The position numbers and the translations under genes were made by a program. Under the pieces are notes generated by a model. That model ran no database searches, had not been told where the DNA came from, and saw only the letters and a program-made list of their open reading frames with translations. A stretch of 64,000 bases of DNA from Alkalihalobacillus sp. BA299. GTDB lineage: Bacteria > Bacillota > Bacilli > Bacillales > Bacillaceae_F. Where the stretch lies: positions 186,001 through 250,000 of the forward strand of contig NZ_JAFLJM010000006.1 in NCBI RefSeq assembly GCF_017745675.1, in the 5' to 3' direction. This document shows positions 1 to 9,091 of the stretch, one piece after another; within the stretch, counting starts at the first letter, position 1, and every line of letters starts with the position of its first letter.

Positions 1-1340
1 CGACCAAACCGGTACGCTGTGTTAATGTTGCGCGACCAGACACCAGCACCTAAGCCATATAATGTGTCGTTAGCGATAGCAAGTGCTTCTTCTGCATCTT
101 TAAACGTAGTCACAGCAACAACTGGGCCGAAAATTTCTTCCTGGAAAATACGCATACTGTTATCGCCTTTAAACACGGTTGGCTTTACATAATATCCATT
201 TTCAAACGTTCCACCGAGTTCATTTCGCTCACCACCGATTAAGCACTCAGCACCTTCTTGCTTCCCAATTTCTAAGTAGGAAAGAATTTTTTCGAGTTGC
301 TCTTGAGAAGCTTGGGCACCCATCATCGTATCTGTATCCAGTGGATTTCCTGTTTTGATGGCCTCTACGCGTTGCAGAACACGCTCCATAAACGGTTCGT
401 AGATGGACTCATGAACGAGGGCGCGAGAAGGACATGTACACACCTCGCCTTGGTTTAATGCAAACATGACGAAGCCTTCAATCGCTTTATTAAAAAACGC
501 ATCATCTTTTTCCATAATATCAGGGAAGAAAATGTTCGGTGATTTACCGCCTAATTCAAGCGTAACAGGAATGATGTTTTCAGAAGCGTATTGCATAATT
601 AAGCGACCTGTTGTTGTTTCTCCTGTAAACGCGATTTTGGCAATTCGGTCACTTGAAGCGAGTGGTTTTCCTGCTTCGACACCGAAGCCATTTACAATAT
701 TCACCACGCCTTTAGGAAGCAGGTCTGCAATGAGTTCCATGAGTACCATAATAGAAACAGGGGTTTGCTCAGCTGGCTTTAAAACGACGCAATTTCCAGC
801 AGCCAGTGCAGGAGCTAGCTTCCATACCGCCATTAAAAGTGGGAAGTTCCACGGAATAATTTGTCCTACAACGCCTAGTGGCTCATGGAAGTGATACGCG
901 ACCGTGTTGTTGTCAATTTGCGAAAGACTTCCTTCCTGGCTGCGAATAATACCTGCAAAGTAACGGAAGTGATCAATGGCAAGCGGCAAGTCCGCATTTA
1001 AAGTTTCACGAACCGCTTTACCGTTTTCCCATGTCTCAGCAACGGCAAGCATTTCTAAATTTTCTTCCATACGGTCAGCAATTTTATTTAAAATAATTGC
1101 GCGTTCAGCAGGTGACGTCAACCCCCAGCTAGTCTTGGCTACGTGTGCTGCATCAAGAGCAAGCTCAATATCATCAGCCGATGAGCGAGCAACTTCACAA
1201 AAGACTTGCCCAGTTACAGGTGTTTTATTTTCAAAATACTCTCCATTCACGGGAGCCGTCCATTCTCCATTAATATAATTGTCATAACGCTTTTTAAATG
1301 TCACCTTTGCGTTTACTTCCCCAGGATTTGCGTAAATCAT
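1..1340 (-). CDS. NAD-dependent aldehyde dehydrogenase, AcoD/ExaC type (partial, C-terminus off window)
   Basis: Oxidises an aldehyde to its acid with NAD+ in the cytoplasm. About 447 of an expected ~505 residues are present; the C-terminus lies beyond the left edge. Visible are IPWNFP near residue 162, the LELGGKSPN block with active-site Glu262, and the catalytic Cys301 in [10 protein letters not shown], a wording typical of acetaldehyde dehydrogenase II (AcoD, ExaC, AldB). It starts at ATG 1340 after a GGAGGG box. It lies 132 bp downstream of the alcohol dehydrogenase on the same strand, so the pair would take an alcohol through the aldehyde to the acid. The substrate is inferred (ethanol/acetaldehyde is likeliest). 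Confidence 0.9.
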   Translation of the reverse strand, partial: MIYANPGEVNAKVTFKKRYDNYINGEWTAPVNGEYFENKTPVTGQVFCEVARSSADDIELALDAAHVAKTSWGLTSPAERAIILNKIADRMEENLEMLAVAETWENGKAVRETLNADLPLAIDHFRYFAGIIRSQEGSLSQIDNNTVAYHFHEPLGVVGQIIPWNFPLLMAVWKLAPALAAGNCVVLKPAEQTPVSIMVLMELIADLLPKGVVNIVNGFGVEAGKPLASSDRIAKIAFTGETTTGRLIMQYASENIIPVTLELGGKSPNIFFPDIMEKDDAFFNKAIEGFVMFALNQGEVCTCPSRALVHESIYEPFMERVLQRVEAIKTGNPLDTDTMMGAQASQEQLEKILSYLEIGKQEGAECLIGGERNELGGTFENGYYVKPTVFKGDNSMRIFQEEIFGPVVAVTTFKDAEEALAIANDTLYGLGAGVWSRNINTAYRFG

Positions 1341-1372
1341 GTAAATTCCCTCCATCATCTATGAAAAGTAAA

Positions 1373-1391
1373 GGATGGGAAAATCCCATCC
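1373..1391 (-). terminator. Hairpin between adh and aldh, possible attenuator
   Basis: An 8-bp perfect stem (GGATGGGA / TCCCATCC, 3-nt loop) lies in the adh-aldh gap. On the minus strand it is followed by the moderately T-rich TTTACTTTTC, so it could be a leaky terminator that lowers expression of the downstream gene. There is no long T run, so it may only be an mRNA processing or stability hairpin. Confidence 0.4.
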
Positions 1392-1472
1392 CGATTTGTG
1401 ATTTGTGACCTCATTTACGAATTAACTTTCCTTTTGTATGTGTTCGATGTTCCAATATGTTTAGGATTTCCT

Positions 1473-2633
1473 CTAATAAGAAGAACGAATGATCTCTTGT
1501 ACCTCCTCTAACGTCGCTTTTCGAGGGTTTGTCAGTGCGCACGCATCTCTCATTGCATTTTCAGCAAGTAACGGAATATCTTCTTCTTTTGCCCCTAATT
1601 GCTTAAAGCCTGTTGGAATACCGACATCTTTCGTCAATGTTTCGATTGCAGTAATCGCTTTTTCAGCAGCTTCTCTCGTCGATAAACCGCTTACATTTTC
1701 ACCTAGAGCAACAGCGATATCAACAAAGCGTTCTGGCTTAGCTATTAAGTTAAATCGTTCCACATGCGGTAAAAGAATGGCGTTACAAACCCCGTGAGGC
1801 AAATTATAAATGCCCCCGAATTGGTGAGCGATCGCATGAACGTAGCCAAGCGAGGCATTGTTAAACGCCATTCCTGCTAAAAACTGTGCATACGACATTT
1901 GGTTTCTTGCTTCGATATCTTCGCCATTGGCAACGGCTGCTCGAAGGTTTTTACTAATGATTTTCATTGCTTGTAATGCGCACGCGTCTGTAATTGGCGT
2001 TGCATTTGTAGAGACATAAGCTTCAACCGCGTGAGTTAATGCATCCACTCCAGTAGCGGCAGTTAACCCTTTAGGCTTCTTTACTGTTAATATTGGATCA
2101 TTAATGGAGATCGTTGGTGTTGTATGTTTGTCCACAATCGCCATTTTTACTTTTCTTTCTGTATCTGTAATAATACAAAAGCGTGTCATTTCACTAGCTG
2201 TACCTGATGTTGTATTTATGGCAACGAGTGGAGGCATGGGTGAACTTGATTGATCGACTCCTTCATAATCGTGGATGGAACCACCATTAGCTGCAACAAG
2301 ACCAATACCTTTTGCGCAGTCATGAGAACTGCCGCCGCCAAGTGAGATAATCGCATCGCATCCGTTTTGTTGATAAACCGCTAACCCATCATTAACGTTT
2401 ATATCTGTCGGGTTTGGCTCTGCTCCAGGAAAAATTTCTACTTCTACTCCAGCTTCACGAATCAGACTAGCAACTTCATCTGCAACTCCCATTTGATGTA
2501 AGCCTTCATCAGTTACGATTAACGCTTTTTTGCAGCCTAATGATTTCACACGAGGTCCAGCTTCTTTCACTGCACCTACTCCCATTAAATTGATATTCGG
2601 AATAAAAAATCCATAGACTTGTTCGCTTGCCAT
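1473..2633 (-). CDS. Type III iron-containing alcohol dehydrogenase (methanol-dehydrogenase-like)
   Basis: NAD-dependent group III alcohol dehydrogenase of 386 residues, full length for the family. GGGSSHD near residue 100 is the nucleotide site. The stretches TGVDALTHAVEAYVS, HAIAHQFGG and LPHGVCNA carry the metal-ligand region. From memory the sequence reads closely like the Bacillus methanolicus NAD methanol dehydrogenase, but this group accepts many short primary alcohols, so the substrate is open. The start is ATG 2633 after GGGGG. It is the first gene of a probable adh-aldh operon transcribed from the sigma-54 promoter described at 2671-2687. Confidence 0.9.
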   Translation of the reverse strand: MASEQVYGFFIPNINLMGVGAVKEAGPRVKSLGCKKALIVTDEGLHQMGVADEVASLIREAGVEVEIFPGAEPNPTDINVNDGLAVYQQNGCDAIISLGGGSSHDCAKGIGLVAANGGSIHDYEGVDQSSSPMPPLVAINTTSGTASEMTRFCIITDTERKVKMAIVDKHTTPTISINDPILTVKKPKGLTAATGVDALTHAVEAYVSTNATPITDACALQAMKIISKNLRAAVANGEDIEARNQMSYAQFLAGMAFNNASLGYVHAIAHQFGGIYNLPHGVCNAILLPHVERFNLIAKPERFVDIAVALGENVSGLSTREAAEKAITAIETLTKDVGIPTGFKQLGAKEEDIPLLAENAMRDACALTNPRKATLEEVQEIIRSSY

Positions 2634-2670
2634 TCCAATTCCCCCTTTAAAAATAAATACACTTTCCTAT

Positions 2671-2687
2671 TGCAACTGTTGTGCCAA
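2671..2687 (-). promoter_or_regulatory. Sigma-54 (SigL) promoter of the alcohol dehydrogenase operon
   Basis: On the minus strand the sequence reads TTGGCACAACAGTTGCA. It has the -24 GG and -12 GC dinucleotides with exactly 10 nt between them, and matches the consensus TGGCAC-N5-TTGC. The predicted start is near 2660, about 27 nt before the ATG. Sigma-54 promoters need an enhancer-binding activator; none is encoded in this window. Confidence 0.85.
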
Positions 2688-2880
2688 AAGTTAAAAAATC
2701 AGAAAAAAGAAAAGTGAGTTAACATAAAATGTGAAAAAATAATTGCTGAACATTGAAATAATCCTTATAAATAAAGGGGATAAGGGGAGAAATGATATTT
2801 TCATAAAAAGTTCATCAGGCACTTCGCTCAACCAAATGAAATTAGCGAAAAATGGACAGTTAGGAAAACAAAAAAATGTG

Positions 2881-2926
2881 TGCCGAAATGTCGGCATAAT
2901 TGGCCGGCATTTTGTTCTAATTGGCC
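2881..2926. promoter_or_regulatory. Candidate upstream activator sites for the sigma-54 promoter
   Basis: A perfect inverted repeat, TGCCGA-AATG-TCGGCA (2881-2896), is followed by two direct copies of TAATTGGCC (2897-2905 and 2918-2926) spaced 21 bp apart, about two helical turns. They lie about 220-265 bp upstream of the predicted start, the usual range for enhancer-binding proteins. The rest of 2688-2997 shows no credible gene; the two short ORFs there are low-complexity. Confidence 0.5.
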
Positions 2927-2997
2927 AACACTGAAAACGTCAGATCTTGTTTAGAGTTTGAGCGATCACTGGGTAGGAACTAACTACAACAAGAATC

Positions 2998-3031
2998 AAA
3001 AAAAGCAATGGAGCTTGTCCATTGCTTTTTT
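2998..3031 (-). terminator. Rho-independent terminator of the HU gene
   Basis: AAAAAAGCAATGGA and TCCATTGCTTTTTT form a perfect stem with a 5-nt loop just past the HU stop codon. It is A/T-flanked on both sides and could work in either direction. Confidence 0.85.
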
Positions 3032-3047
3032 CTTTACAAATATAAGA

Positions 3048-3320
3048 TTAGTTTACTGCGTCTTTTAATTGTTTTCCAGGTTTGAATGCAGGGTTTTTAG
3101 TCGCTGGAATTTCGATTTCTTCACCCGTTTGTGGGTTACGTCCCTTACGTGCAGAACGTTCACGTACTTCAAAGCTTCCAAATCCAACTAATTGAACTTT
3201 TCCGCCATCTTTTAGAGCGTCAGTAATACTTTCAAATACAGCGTCTACTGCTTTCGCTGCGTCCTTTTTAGATAATTCTGCTTGTTCAGCAACTGAATTA
3301 ATTAAATCTGTCTTGTTCAT
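3048..3320 (-). CDS. hup: DNA-binding protein HU
   Basis: Histone-like nucleoid protein of 90 residues that binds and bends DNA as a dimer. The typical HU parts are present: [13 protein letters not shown]-terminus, [21 protein letters not shown] beta-arm region and [16 protein letters not shown]-terminus. The start ATG 3320 is chosen because AAAGGGAG lies just upstream and because the longer frame adds 15 residues foreign to the family. It is monocistronic, with its own sigma-A promoter and terminator. It is the orthologue of B. subtilis hbs, in a different neighbourhood. Confidence 0.97.
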   Translation of the reverse strand: MNKTDLINSVAEQAELSKKDAAKAVDAVFESITDALKDGGKVQLVGFGSFEVRERSARKGRNPQTGEEIEIPATKNPAFKPGKQLKDAVN

Positions 3321-3365
3321 GGAAAAACTCCCTTTCATTACTATAAATAATTGCCTGCATATCAA

Positions 3366-3394
3366 ATTTAATCGTGAAACCCCAGTAGTGTCAA
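3366..3394 (-). promoter_or_regulatory. Sigma-A promoter of the HU gene
   Basis: On the minus strand TTGACA (3394-3389) and TTAAAT (3371-3366) are separated by 17 nt. The start would be about 40 nt upstream of the HU ATG. Confidence 0.65.
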
Positions 3395-3453
3395 GACTTT
3401 AGAGAGAATTTCATGAAAAAATGCCATTTTTTTCTCGTTTTTTTGATAAATTT

Positions 3454-3993
3454 CTAAACTTTTTTCACTTTGAAGGAGCTAATCATTAGAAATGCTAAAA
3501 TTAAGGTAATGAACATAAAATGATAGGCTGGGATAAAATCAATGAGTAGGAAAGTTAAGGTTAATAAGCAACCTGCTGCGGTAATCGGTAACCCGACAAA
3601 AAAACCATTGGATTCCGTGACGTTAAATCGAGCGAGTCGAATGGCGCCGCAAGCAATAAAAATGATGGAGAAAAATGCGCCTGGCATGCCAAATGTAAAT
3701 AAAATTCCTTGGTATAATAAAAGTGCAGGTGCCACGCCAAATGAAATGATATCACTTAATGAGTCTAATTGTTTTCCGAGTTCAGACGTAATATTCATCT
3801 TCCTAGCAACCATCCCGTCGAGACGATCAAACACAGCGGCTATCGTAATAAGTAATAAACTAGTCCGTAATTCATTTTGGAGAACAAATAAAATGGCCAT
3901 TGCTCCTAAACCTAAATTAACTAACGTAATAAAATTGGCCGCTTGACTTTTTATTTTTTTGATCGTTTGATCTAAATGGTGTAATAAAAACAT
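3454..3993 (-). CDS. pssA: CDP-diacylglycerol--serine O-phosphatidyltransferase
   Basis: Integral membrane enzyme making phosphatidylserine from CDP-diacylglycerol and serine. The CDP-alcohol phosphatidyltransferase signature is complete: D59-G60-x2-A63-R64-x8-G73-x3-D77-x3-D81. Several hydrophobic helices follow, and 179 residues is normal for Bacillus PssA. It is divergent from psd, the next enzyme of the pathway, across a 123-bp gap. Confidence 0.93.
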   Translation of the reverse strand: MFLLHHLDQTIKKIKSQAANFITLVNLGLGAMAILFVLQNELRTSLLLITIAAVFDRLDGMVARKMNITSELGKQLDSLSDIISFGVAPALLLYQGILFTFGMPGAFFSIIFIACGAIRLARFNVTESNGFFVGLPITAAGCLLTLTFLLIDFIPAYHFMFITLILAFLMISSFKVKKV

Positions 3994-4116
3994 AGCTTCA
4001 CTCCTTAAAGAGTATGTAAATAATGGAGTAGATATTGAATCTTCTTAAAATTATATGATATCATAAAGAGCTGTCGCCTACTAGAGAAAAAAGTAACGAC
4101 TATTCGGAGGTTTTTT

Positions 4117-4914
4117 GTGAAAAAGCGATTATATCGAGCGTTTGTTGAATTATCAGGGAATCGAATGAATTCTCATTTATTACGTACATTTACGACTTCG
4201 CGCCTTAGTAAGGGGATTAATCGTTCCTTTACAAAAATTTATAACTTAAATATTGACGAAATGGAAAAGCCATTATCTGAATATAAAAGCTTACATGAAT
4301 TATTTACACGACGTTTAAAAGAAGGGACTCGCCTGGTTGATCCCGATGAACAAGCTCTTGTAAGTCCTGTTGATGGTGTGTTGGCACATTATGGGGTATT
4401 GAGTGAACAATCCGCATTCCGTGTGAAAGGTCAAGATTACACGCTTCAAGAAATGCTTGGTAGTATAGAAAAAAGTCAACCGTACTGTGGAGGCACCTTT
4501 GTTATTCTTTATTTAAGTCCAAGCCATTATCACCGGATCCACAGTCCAATTTCTGGTCGTGTCATAGAACGCTGGCAGTTAGGGAATAAGTCTTATCCCG
4601 TAAATCAGCAAGGTTTAGAGTATGGAAAACGACCATTATCTAAAAATTATCGCCTCATTACGGAAGTTGAGGTCCATGATAAACGAGCAGCAATCGTTAA
4701 AGTCGGCGCTCTAAATGTAAACAGTATCCATTTGACTAATGAAAATAAAGACGTTGAAAAAGGAAAAGAAATTGGGTACTTTTCTTTTGGCTCAACGGTT
4801 ATTCTTTTATTTGAACAAGGTTTAGTTGAATTAGACCCTCATTTGCATTGTCCTGAAGAAGTTAAAATGGGAATGCGAATAGGGACAATTATTTCTAAAA
4901 AGGATGAGGCTTAG
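4117..4914 (+). CDS. psd: Phosphatidylserine decarboxylase proenzyme
   Basis: Decarboxylates phosphatidylserine to phosphatidylethanolamine at the membrane. The proenzyme (265 residues) cleaves itself inside FGST (residues 224-227, between Gly225 and Ser226) to give beta and alpha chains and a pyruvoyl group; most family members have LGST, so Phe for Leu is a mild variant. PVDG near residue 80 and SPSHYHRIHSP near 130 are conserved family blocks. The start is GTG 4117 with CGGAGG six bases upstream. The stop TAG overlaps the GTG of cdaR by one base, suggesting translational coupling. Confidence 0.94.
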   Translation: MKKRLYRAFVELSGNRMNSHLLRTFTTSRLSKGINRSFTKIYNLNIDEMEKPLSEYKSLHELFTRRLKEGTRLVDPDEQALVSPVDGVLAHYGVLSEQSAFRVKGQDYTLQEMLGSIEKSQPYCGGTFVILYLSPSHYHRIHSPISGRVIERWQLGNKSYPVNQQGLEYGKRPLSKNYRLITEVEVHDKRAAIVKVGALNVNSIHLTNENKDVEKGKEIGYFSFGSTVILLFEQGLVELDPHLHCPEEVKMGMRIGTIISKKDEA

Positions 4915-6038
4915 TGAAACTCCTTTCCCTTTTAGCACAACGCATTGTAAATGAAGTGACAAAAGTCATTGATGAGGAAGTCATCGTTGTCAATGCCGAT
5001 GGAATCATTATTGCCGGTAGTGATTCTAAACGCGTTGGTACGTTTCATGAAGGTGCTTTACGGGTGTTTCGCTCTAAACAAAAAATGCAAATATCAGAAA
5101 CGGATGTTCATTCCCTAAAAGGGGTTAAAGAAGGCTTAAATTTGCCGCTCTTTTTTCAACAGGACGTCATTGGTGTAATTGGTATTACTGGTGATCCACG
5201 TGCTGTTTCCCCTTTTGGTGAGCTTATCCAACGCATGACCGAGCTCATTATTCAAGAAGCACATTCAGCAGAAAAGTTAAACTCTGAAATCCGCGGGATC
5301 GAGACGTTTGTCTATGAATGGTTACATGTACGTGAATTGGACGAAGATTTTCACGAGCGGGGAGAGCTGTTAGGACTTGCAATGGATTGTTCAAGAATGT
5401 GCGTGATAGTAGAACTTCAAAGTGAAAATGATGCCGATATGAATTTGTTAGAAAAAGAAACATATGAACGATTACGCCTTATGTATCCTGATGGAGCTCG
5501 AGATACGATTGTCCGAGTTGGACAAGGGCGTGTGCTTCTTCTAAAAGCTGTTAAGCACCAACAAGATGAAGCGTCGTTCTTACAGCAAGTTCAATCATTA
5601 CGTCATCGTCTTGAAAGGTTTACACATACCTCCGTTCTTATCGGGATAGGAACAAGACAGTCTGCTGACTTAGTATCAAAATCTTATAGCGAAGCAAAAA
5701 GAGCGTTACAGACCGCTTCTATTGCCGCTCCTGTCGTTTATTATGAACAGTTAACATTAGAAGCAGTCCTAGCAGAAATAAGCCTAGAAATGAAGCATGA
5801 AGTGATAGAGAAAATTTTTGGTAAAATCGTTGAAGATATCGAATTAATGGAAACGTTAGAAACTTACTTTCAATATCATATGTCATTAAAGGATACGGCA
5901 GAACATCTTCATATTCATATCAATACGCTGCATTATCGTTTAAAGCGGATCAATGATCGGATGGGCGGTCATTTAAAAGATCCTAAATTTTTAGCCACTT
6001 GTTATATTGCTTATATGTTTTGGAAGGAACTTGGATGA
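4914..6038 (+). CDS. CdaR family transcriptional regulator, probable activator of glcDF
   Basis: 374-residue regulator with three parts: an N-terminal putative sugar-diacid recognition domain (about residues 1-130), a central GGDEF-like PucR region, and a C-terminal PucR/CdaR helix-turn-helix (SLKDTAEHLHIHINTLHYRLKRI, near 328-350). In B. subtilis the equivalent gene ysfB sits directly before the glycolate oxidase genes ysfC/ysfD, and the same arrangement is seen here. It probably senses glycolate or a related hydroxy acid and activates glcDF. The GTG start overlaps the psd stop. Confidence 0.85.
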   Translation: MKLLSLLAQRIVNEVTKVIDEEVIVVNADGIIIAGSDSKRVGTFHEGALRVFRSKQKMQISETDVHSLKGVKEGLNLPLFFQQDVIGVIGITGDPRAVSPFGELIQRMTELIIQEAHSAEKLNSEIRGIETFVYEWLHVRELDEDFHERGELLGLAMDCSRMCVIVELQSENDADMNLLEKETYERLRLMYPDGARDTIVRVGQGRVLLLKAVKHQQDEASFLQQVQSLRHRLERFTHTSVLIGIGTRQSADLVSKSYSEAKRALQTASIAAPVVYYEQLTLEAVLAEISLEMKHEVIEKIFGKIVEDIELMETLETYFQYHMSLKDTAEHLHIHINTLHYRLKRINDRMGGHLKDPKFLATCYIAYMFWKELG

Positions 6039-6061
6039 TCCTCCAAAAATACAATATAAAT

Positions 6062-6112
6062 CCTCACTCAACTTTGTGTTTTTATACATAGTCGAATGAG
6101 GGTTATTTTTTT
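6062..6112 (+). terminator. Terminator after cdaR
   Basis: CCTCACTC and GAATGAGG pair (one G-T) and are followed by GTTATTTTTTTATAC. This separates psd-cdaR from glcDF. Confidence 0.65.
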
Positions 6113-6135
6113 ATACTTAAAATAAATAAAAAATG

Positions 6136-6191
6136 ATCAGATGACCTGATAAAATGCGATATAAGATAAAGGGAACTTTCTTACACGTGTA
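6136..6191 (+). promoter_or_regulatory. Inverted repeats in the glcD promoter region, candidate CdaR operators
   Basis: Two palindromes precede glcD: ATCAG-ATGAC-CTGAT (6136-6150) and TACACGTGTA (6182-6191). Either could be the binding site of the adjacent CdaR-type regulator. No binding consensus is known to me for this protein, so the assignment rests on position only. Confidence 0.35.
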
Positions 6192-6230
6192 TGCAGTTTT
6201 TCTGAAACTTATGTTTATAGGGGGATTTTT

Positions 6231-7643
6231 ATGTTACGAGCTGATGTAAAAGAGAAGCTAGTTCAAATCGTTGGATCGAAAAATCTATTAGACTCACAAG
6301 AAAGCTTACTTGTGTACTCATATGATGCAACACCGAATTATCAAGCGCAGCCAGATGCAGTGATTAAACCGAGAAATACGAAGGACGTCCAAGAAATTGT
6401 AACGGTTTGCAACGAGTATAAAGTACCGATTGTTCCACGTGGATCTGGAACGAATCTCTGTGCAGGTACTTGCCCGCTTGAAGGCGGGGTTGTTATGTTG
6501 TTTACCCATATGAAAGATATTTTAGAAATTGATGAGGAAAACTTAACGGTTACGGTTCAACCAGGGGTAATCACTCTTGATATGATTAATGCAGTCGAGG
6601 AAAAAGGTTTATTTTACCCGCCAGATCCTAGTTCGATGAAAATTTCAACAATCGGTGGAAATATTAATGAAAATTCAGGTGGTCTTCGTGGCTTAAAATA
6701 CGGAGTTACACGAGATTATGTCATTGCATTAGAAGTTGTCCTACCAAATGGAGATGTGATCCGAACGGGAGGAAAACTCGCAAAAGATGTGGCAGGCTAT
6801 GATTTTACCCGACTAATGGTTGGCGCTGAAGGAACGATTGGAATTGTTACAGAAGCGACATTAAAGCTAATTCCTATACCGGAAGCGAAAAAGACGATGC
6901 TCGCCTTATTTGATAGCTTAGAAGAGGCCGGTGCTACTGTTTCATCAATCATCGCAAATAAAATCATTCCAGCGACACTTGAGTTTATGGATCAAAGTAC
7001 GTTAGAAGTCGTTGAGGACTTTGCAAAAATTGGCTTGCCAACCGATGTTGGTGCGGTGCTTTTAATTGAACAGGATGGACCTAAGGAAGTAGTAGAACGC
7101 GATATTGATAAAATCGCAGAAATTTGCCGTGAACAACACGCAAAATCTGTACAAATTGCACAAACCTCAGAAGAAGGTCTTGCACTGGCTACAGCAAGAC
7201 GGTCTGCTCTTTCAGCATTAGCACGTAAGAAACCGACGACGATTTTAGAAGATGCAACCGTACCTCGCTCAAAAATTGCGGAAATGGTAAAAGCGATTGA
7301 TGAAATTGCCGAAAAGCATCAAGTCGAAATTTGTACATTCGGCCATGCTGGAGACGGAAACCTACATCCAACATGTATGACCGATGCACGTAATCAAGAA
7401 GAGATTGAGCGTGTTGAAGAGGCGTTTGCTGATATTTTTGCAAAAGCAATTGAGCTAGGTGGCACGATTACAGGGGAACACGGAGTCGGAGTTATGAAAG
7501 CACCATACCTCGCATGGAAGCTCGGTGAAGAGGGTGTAAATGCCATGAAAACATTGAAGATGGCGTTTGATCCTAATAATATTATGAACCCTGGAAAAGT
7601 GTTTGCAAAAGAGACGAAGAAGCGGGTGACTGTACAACGATGA
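6231..7643 (+). CDS. glcD: Glycolate oxidase subunit GlcD (FAD-linked)
   Basis: FAD flavoprotein subunit that oxidises glycolate (or lactate-type 2-hydroxy acids) to the keto acid. The FAD_binding_4 domain has VPRGSGTNLCAGTCP and STIGGNINENSGG; the C-terminal FAD-oxidase domain has GHAGDGNLHPTC and TGEHGVG. 470 residues is full length. It follows a GGGGG box and overlaps glcF by four bases (ATGA), so the two subunits are coupled. GlcE, separate in E. coli, is absent as in Bacillus. Confidence 0.93.
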   Translation: MLRADVKEKLVQIVGSKNLLDSQESLLVYSYDATPNYQAQPDAVIKPRNTKDVQEIVTVCNEYKVPIVPRGSGTNLCAGTCPLEGGVVMLFTHMKDILEIDEENLTVTVQPGVITLDMINAVEEKGLFYPPDPSSMKISTIGGNINENSGGLRGLKYGVTRDYVIALEVVLPNGDVIRTGGKLAKDVAGYDFTRLMVGAEGTIGIVTEATLKLIPIPEAKKTMLALFDSLEEAGATVSSIIANKIIPATLEFMDQSTLEVVEDFAKIGLPTDVGAVLLIEQDGPKEVVERDIDKIAEICREQHAKSVQIAQTSEEGLALATARRSALSALARKKPTTILEDATVPRSKIAEMVKAIDEIAEKHQVEICTFGHAGDGNLHPTCMTDARNQEEIERVEEAFADIFAKAIELGGTITGEHGVGVMKAPYLAWKLGEEGVNAMKTLKMAFDPNNIMNPGKVFAKETKKRVTVQR

Positions 7644-8974
7644 GTAAATTAACGGAACAACAAAAAAACCAAACTGTTATCGAATTCCAAAAACGCATGG
7701 ACTATGATGAACTTTTAAACTGTATGCGCTGTGGCTTTTGTTTACCTACTTGTCCGACGTACGGTGATGATCAAAATGAGGCTGCTTCGCCGCGTGGGCG
7801 AATTGCGTTAATGAAAGCGGTCGTCGATGGAAAACTGGAACCCAATGAAGATTTTGAGAAGCAATTGAACTTATGTCTCGGCTGTCGCGCCTGTGAAACA
7901 GCATGTCCGTCTGGCGTTAAGTATGGTCATTTATTAGAAGAAGCGCGTGATATATTAAATACAACGAAAAAGCATAGTTTCCCAGTTCGTGTTCTCCGAA
8001 AAACGGTCTTTGAGCAATTGTTCCCGTATCAAAATCGAATGCGTTCATTAAATAGTCTCATTTGGTTTTATCAAAAATCAGGCGTACAAAAAGTGGTGCA
8101 AACATCAAACATTTTAAAATTAATGCCTGGTAGCATGGCAACGATGGAAAAAGTATTACCACCAATTCCATCACCAAAAGCGATGAAAAATCGACCAACT
8201 CATGTAGAAGCAGAAGGGGTCACGAAAAAGCGGGTCGCCTTTTTCTCAGGCTGCTTAATGGATACGATGTTCATGGAAACCAACAATTCTACATTGTTTT
8301 TATTAAAGAAAGCAGGTTGTGAAGTCGTTATCCCGCAAAACCAAGGCTGTTGTGGCGCGCTTCATGCGCATAGTGGTGAAAAAGATCAAGCAAAAGCGAT
8401 GGCAAAGAAAAATATTATTGCTTTTGAAAATGAGCAAATCGATTACATTATTTCGAATGCAGGTGGATGTGGAGCATTGCTCGTTGAATATGACCATCTT
8501 CTAAAAGATGAACCGGAGTGGGTTGAACGAGCTAGAGCCTTTGCGAGAAGCGTGAAAGACATTTCGGAGATTCTAGTAGAAGTCGGAATGCCGACGATGA
8601 GGCTCCCTGAACAAGTTGTTACGTATCAAGACTCTTGTCATTTACGTAACGTCATGAAAACCGCATCAGCGCCACGTAAGCTGCTACAATCGATCGAAGG
8701 TGTGGAATTTAAGGAAATGAAAGATGCGGACCATTGCTGTGGTTCTGCAGGGATTTACAACATCGTGCAACCACATATGGCGAATGACATCTTAGATTAT
8801 AAGATGGAACAAGCGAAGTATACGAAAGCCCAAACCATCGTAACCGCCAACCCAGGCTGCTTACTACAAATGAAAGCGGGCGTCGAACGTGAGAATTTAA
8901 CAAAAGAAGTAAGCGCTGTTCATATCGTTGACTTATTAGCCGATGCAGTGAGATACGCAGAGCAGAATTCATAA
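7640..8974 (+). CDS. glcF: Glycolate oxidase iron-sulfur subunit GlcF
   Basis: Electron-transfer subunit with two 4Fe-4S motifs, C28-x2-C31-x2-C34-x3-C38-P and CLGCRACETACP (near residue 85), followed by two cysteine-rich CCG domains (GCCGALHAHSG and HCCGSAGIYN, each with a partner GCL/SCH cysteine). It passes electrons from GlcD to the respiratory chain. 444 residues, full length. It is the last gene of the glcDF unit, closed by the hairpin at 9000-9040. Confidence 0.93.
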   Translation: MSKLTEQQKNQTVIEFQKRMDYDELLNCMRCGFCLPTCPTYGDDQNEAASPRGRIALMKAVVDGKLEPNEDFEKQLNLCLGCRACETACPSGVKYGHLLEEARDILNTTKKHSFPVRVLRKTVFEQLFPYQNRMRSLNSLIWFYQKSGVQKVVQTSNILKLMPGSMATMEKVLPPIPSPKAMKNRPTHVEAEGVTKKRVAFFSGCLMDTMFMETNNSTLFLLKKAGCEVVIPQNQGCCGALHAHSGEKDQAKAMAKKNIIAFENEQIDYIISNAGGCGALLVEYDHLLKDEPEWVERARAFARSVKDISEILVEVGMPTMRLPEQVVTYQDSCHLRNVMKTASAPRKLLQSIEGVEFKEMKDADHCCGSAGIYNIVQPHMANDILDYKMEQAKYTKAQTIVTANPGCLLQMKAGVERENLTKEVSAVHIVDLLADAVRYAEQNS

Positions 8975-8999
8975 GAAACTATTTACTCTGTAGTAGAAT

Positions 9000-9040
9000 A
9001 AACGGGTCACCATTTCTCTTGGATGGTGATCCGTTTGTTT
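9000..9040 (+). terminator. Terminator after glcF
   Basis: AACGGGTCACCAT and ATGGTGATCCGTT form a 13-bp stem with one G-T pair, followed by TGTTTCTT. Confidence 0.75.
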
Positions 9041-9091
9041 CTTATGTAAAAAATGATTATCAAAGATGCTTTGGTATTTGGGGGAGGAAAT

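Noticed and set aside
2691..2934. Two short overlapping frames on opposite strands before the alcohol dehydrogenase
   Set aside because: Low-complexity Phe/Ile/Lys-rich translations, no ribosome site, and they cover the sigma-54 promoter and its upstream sites.
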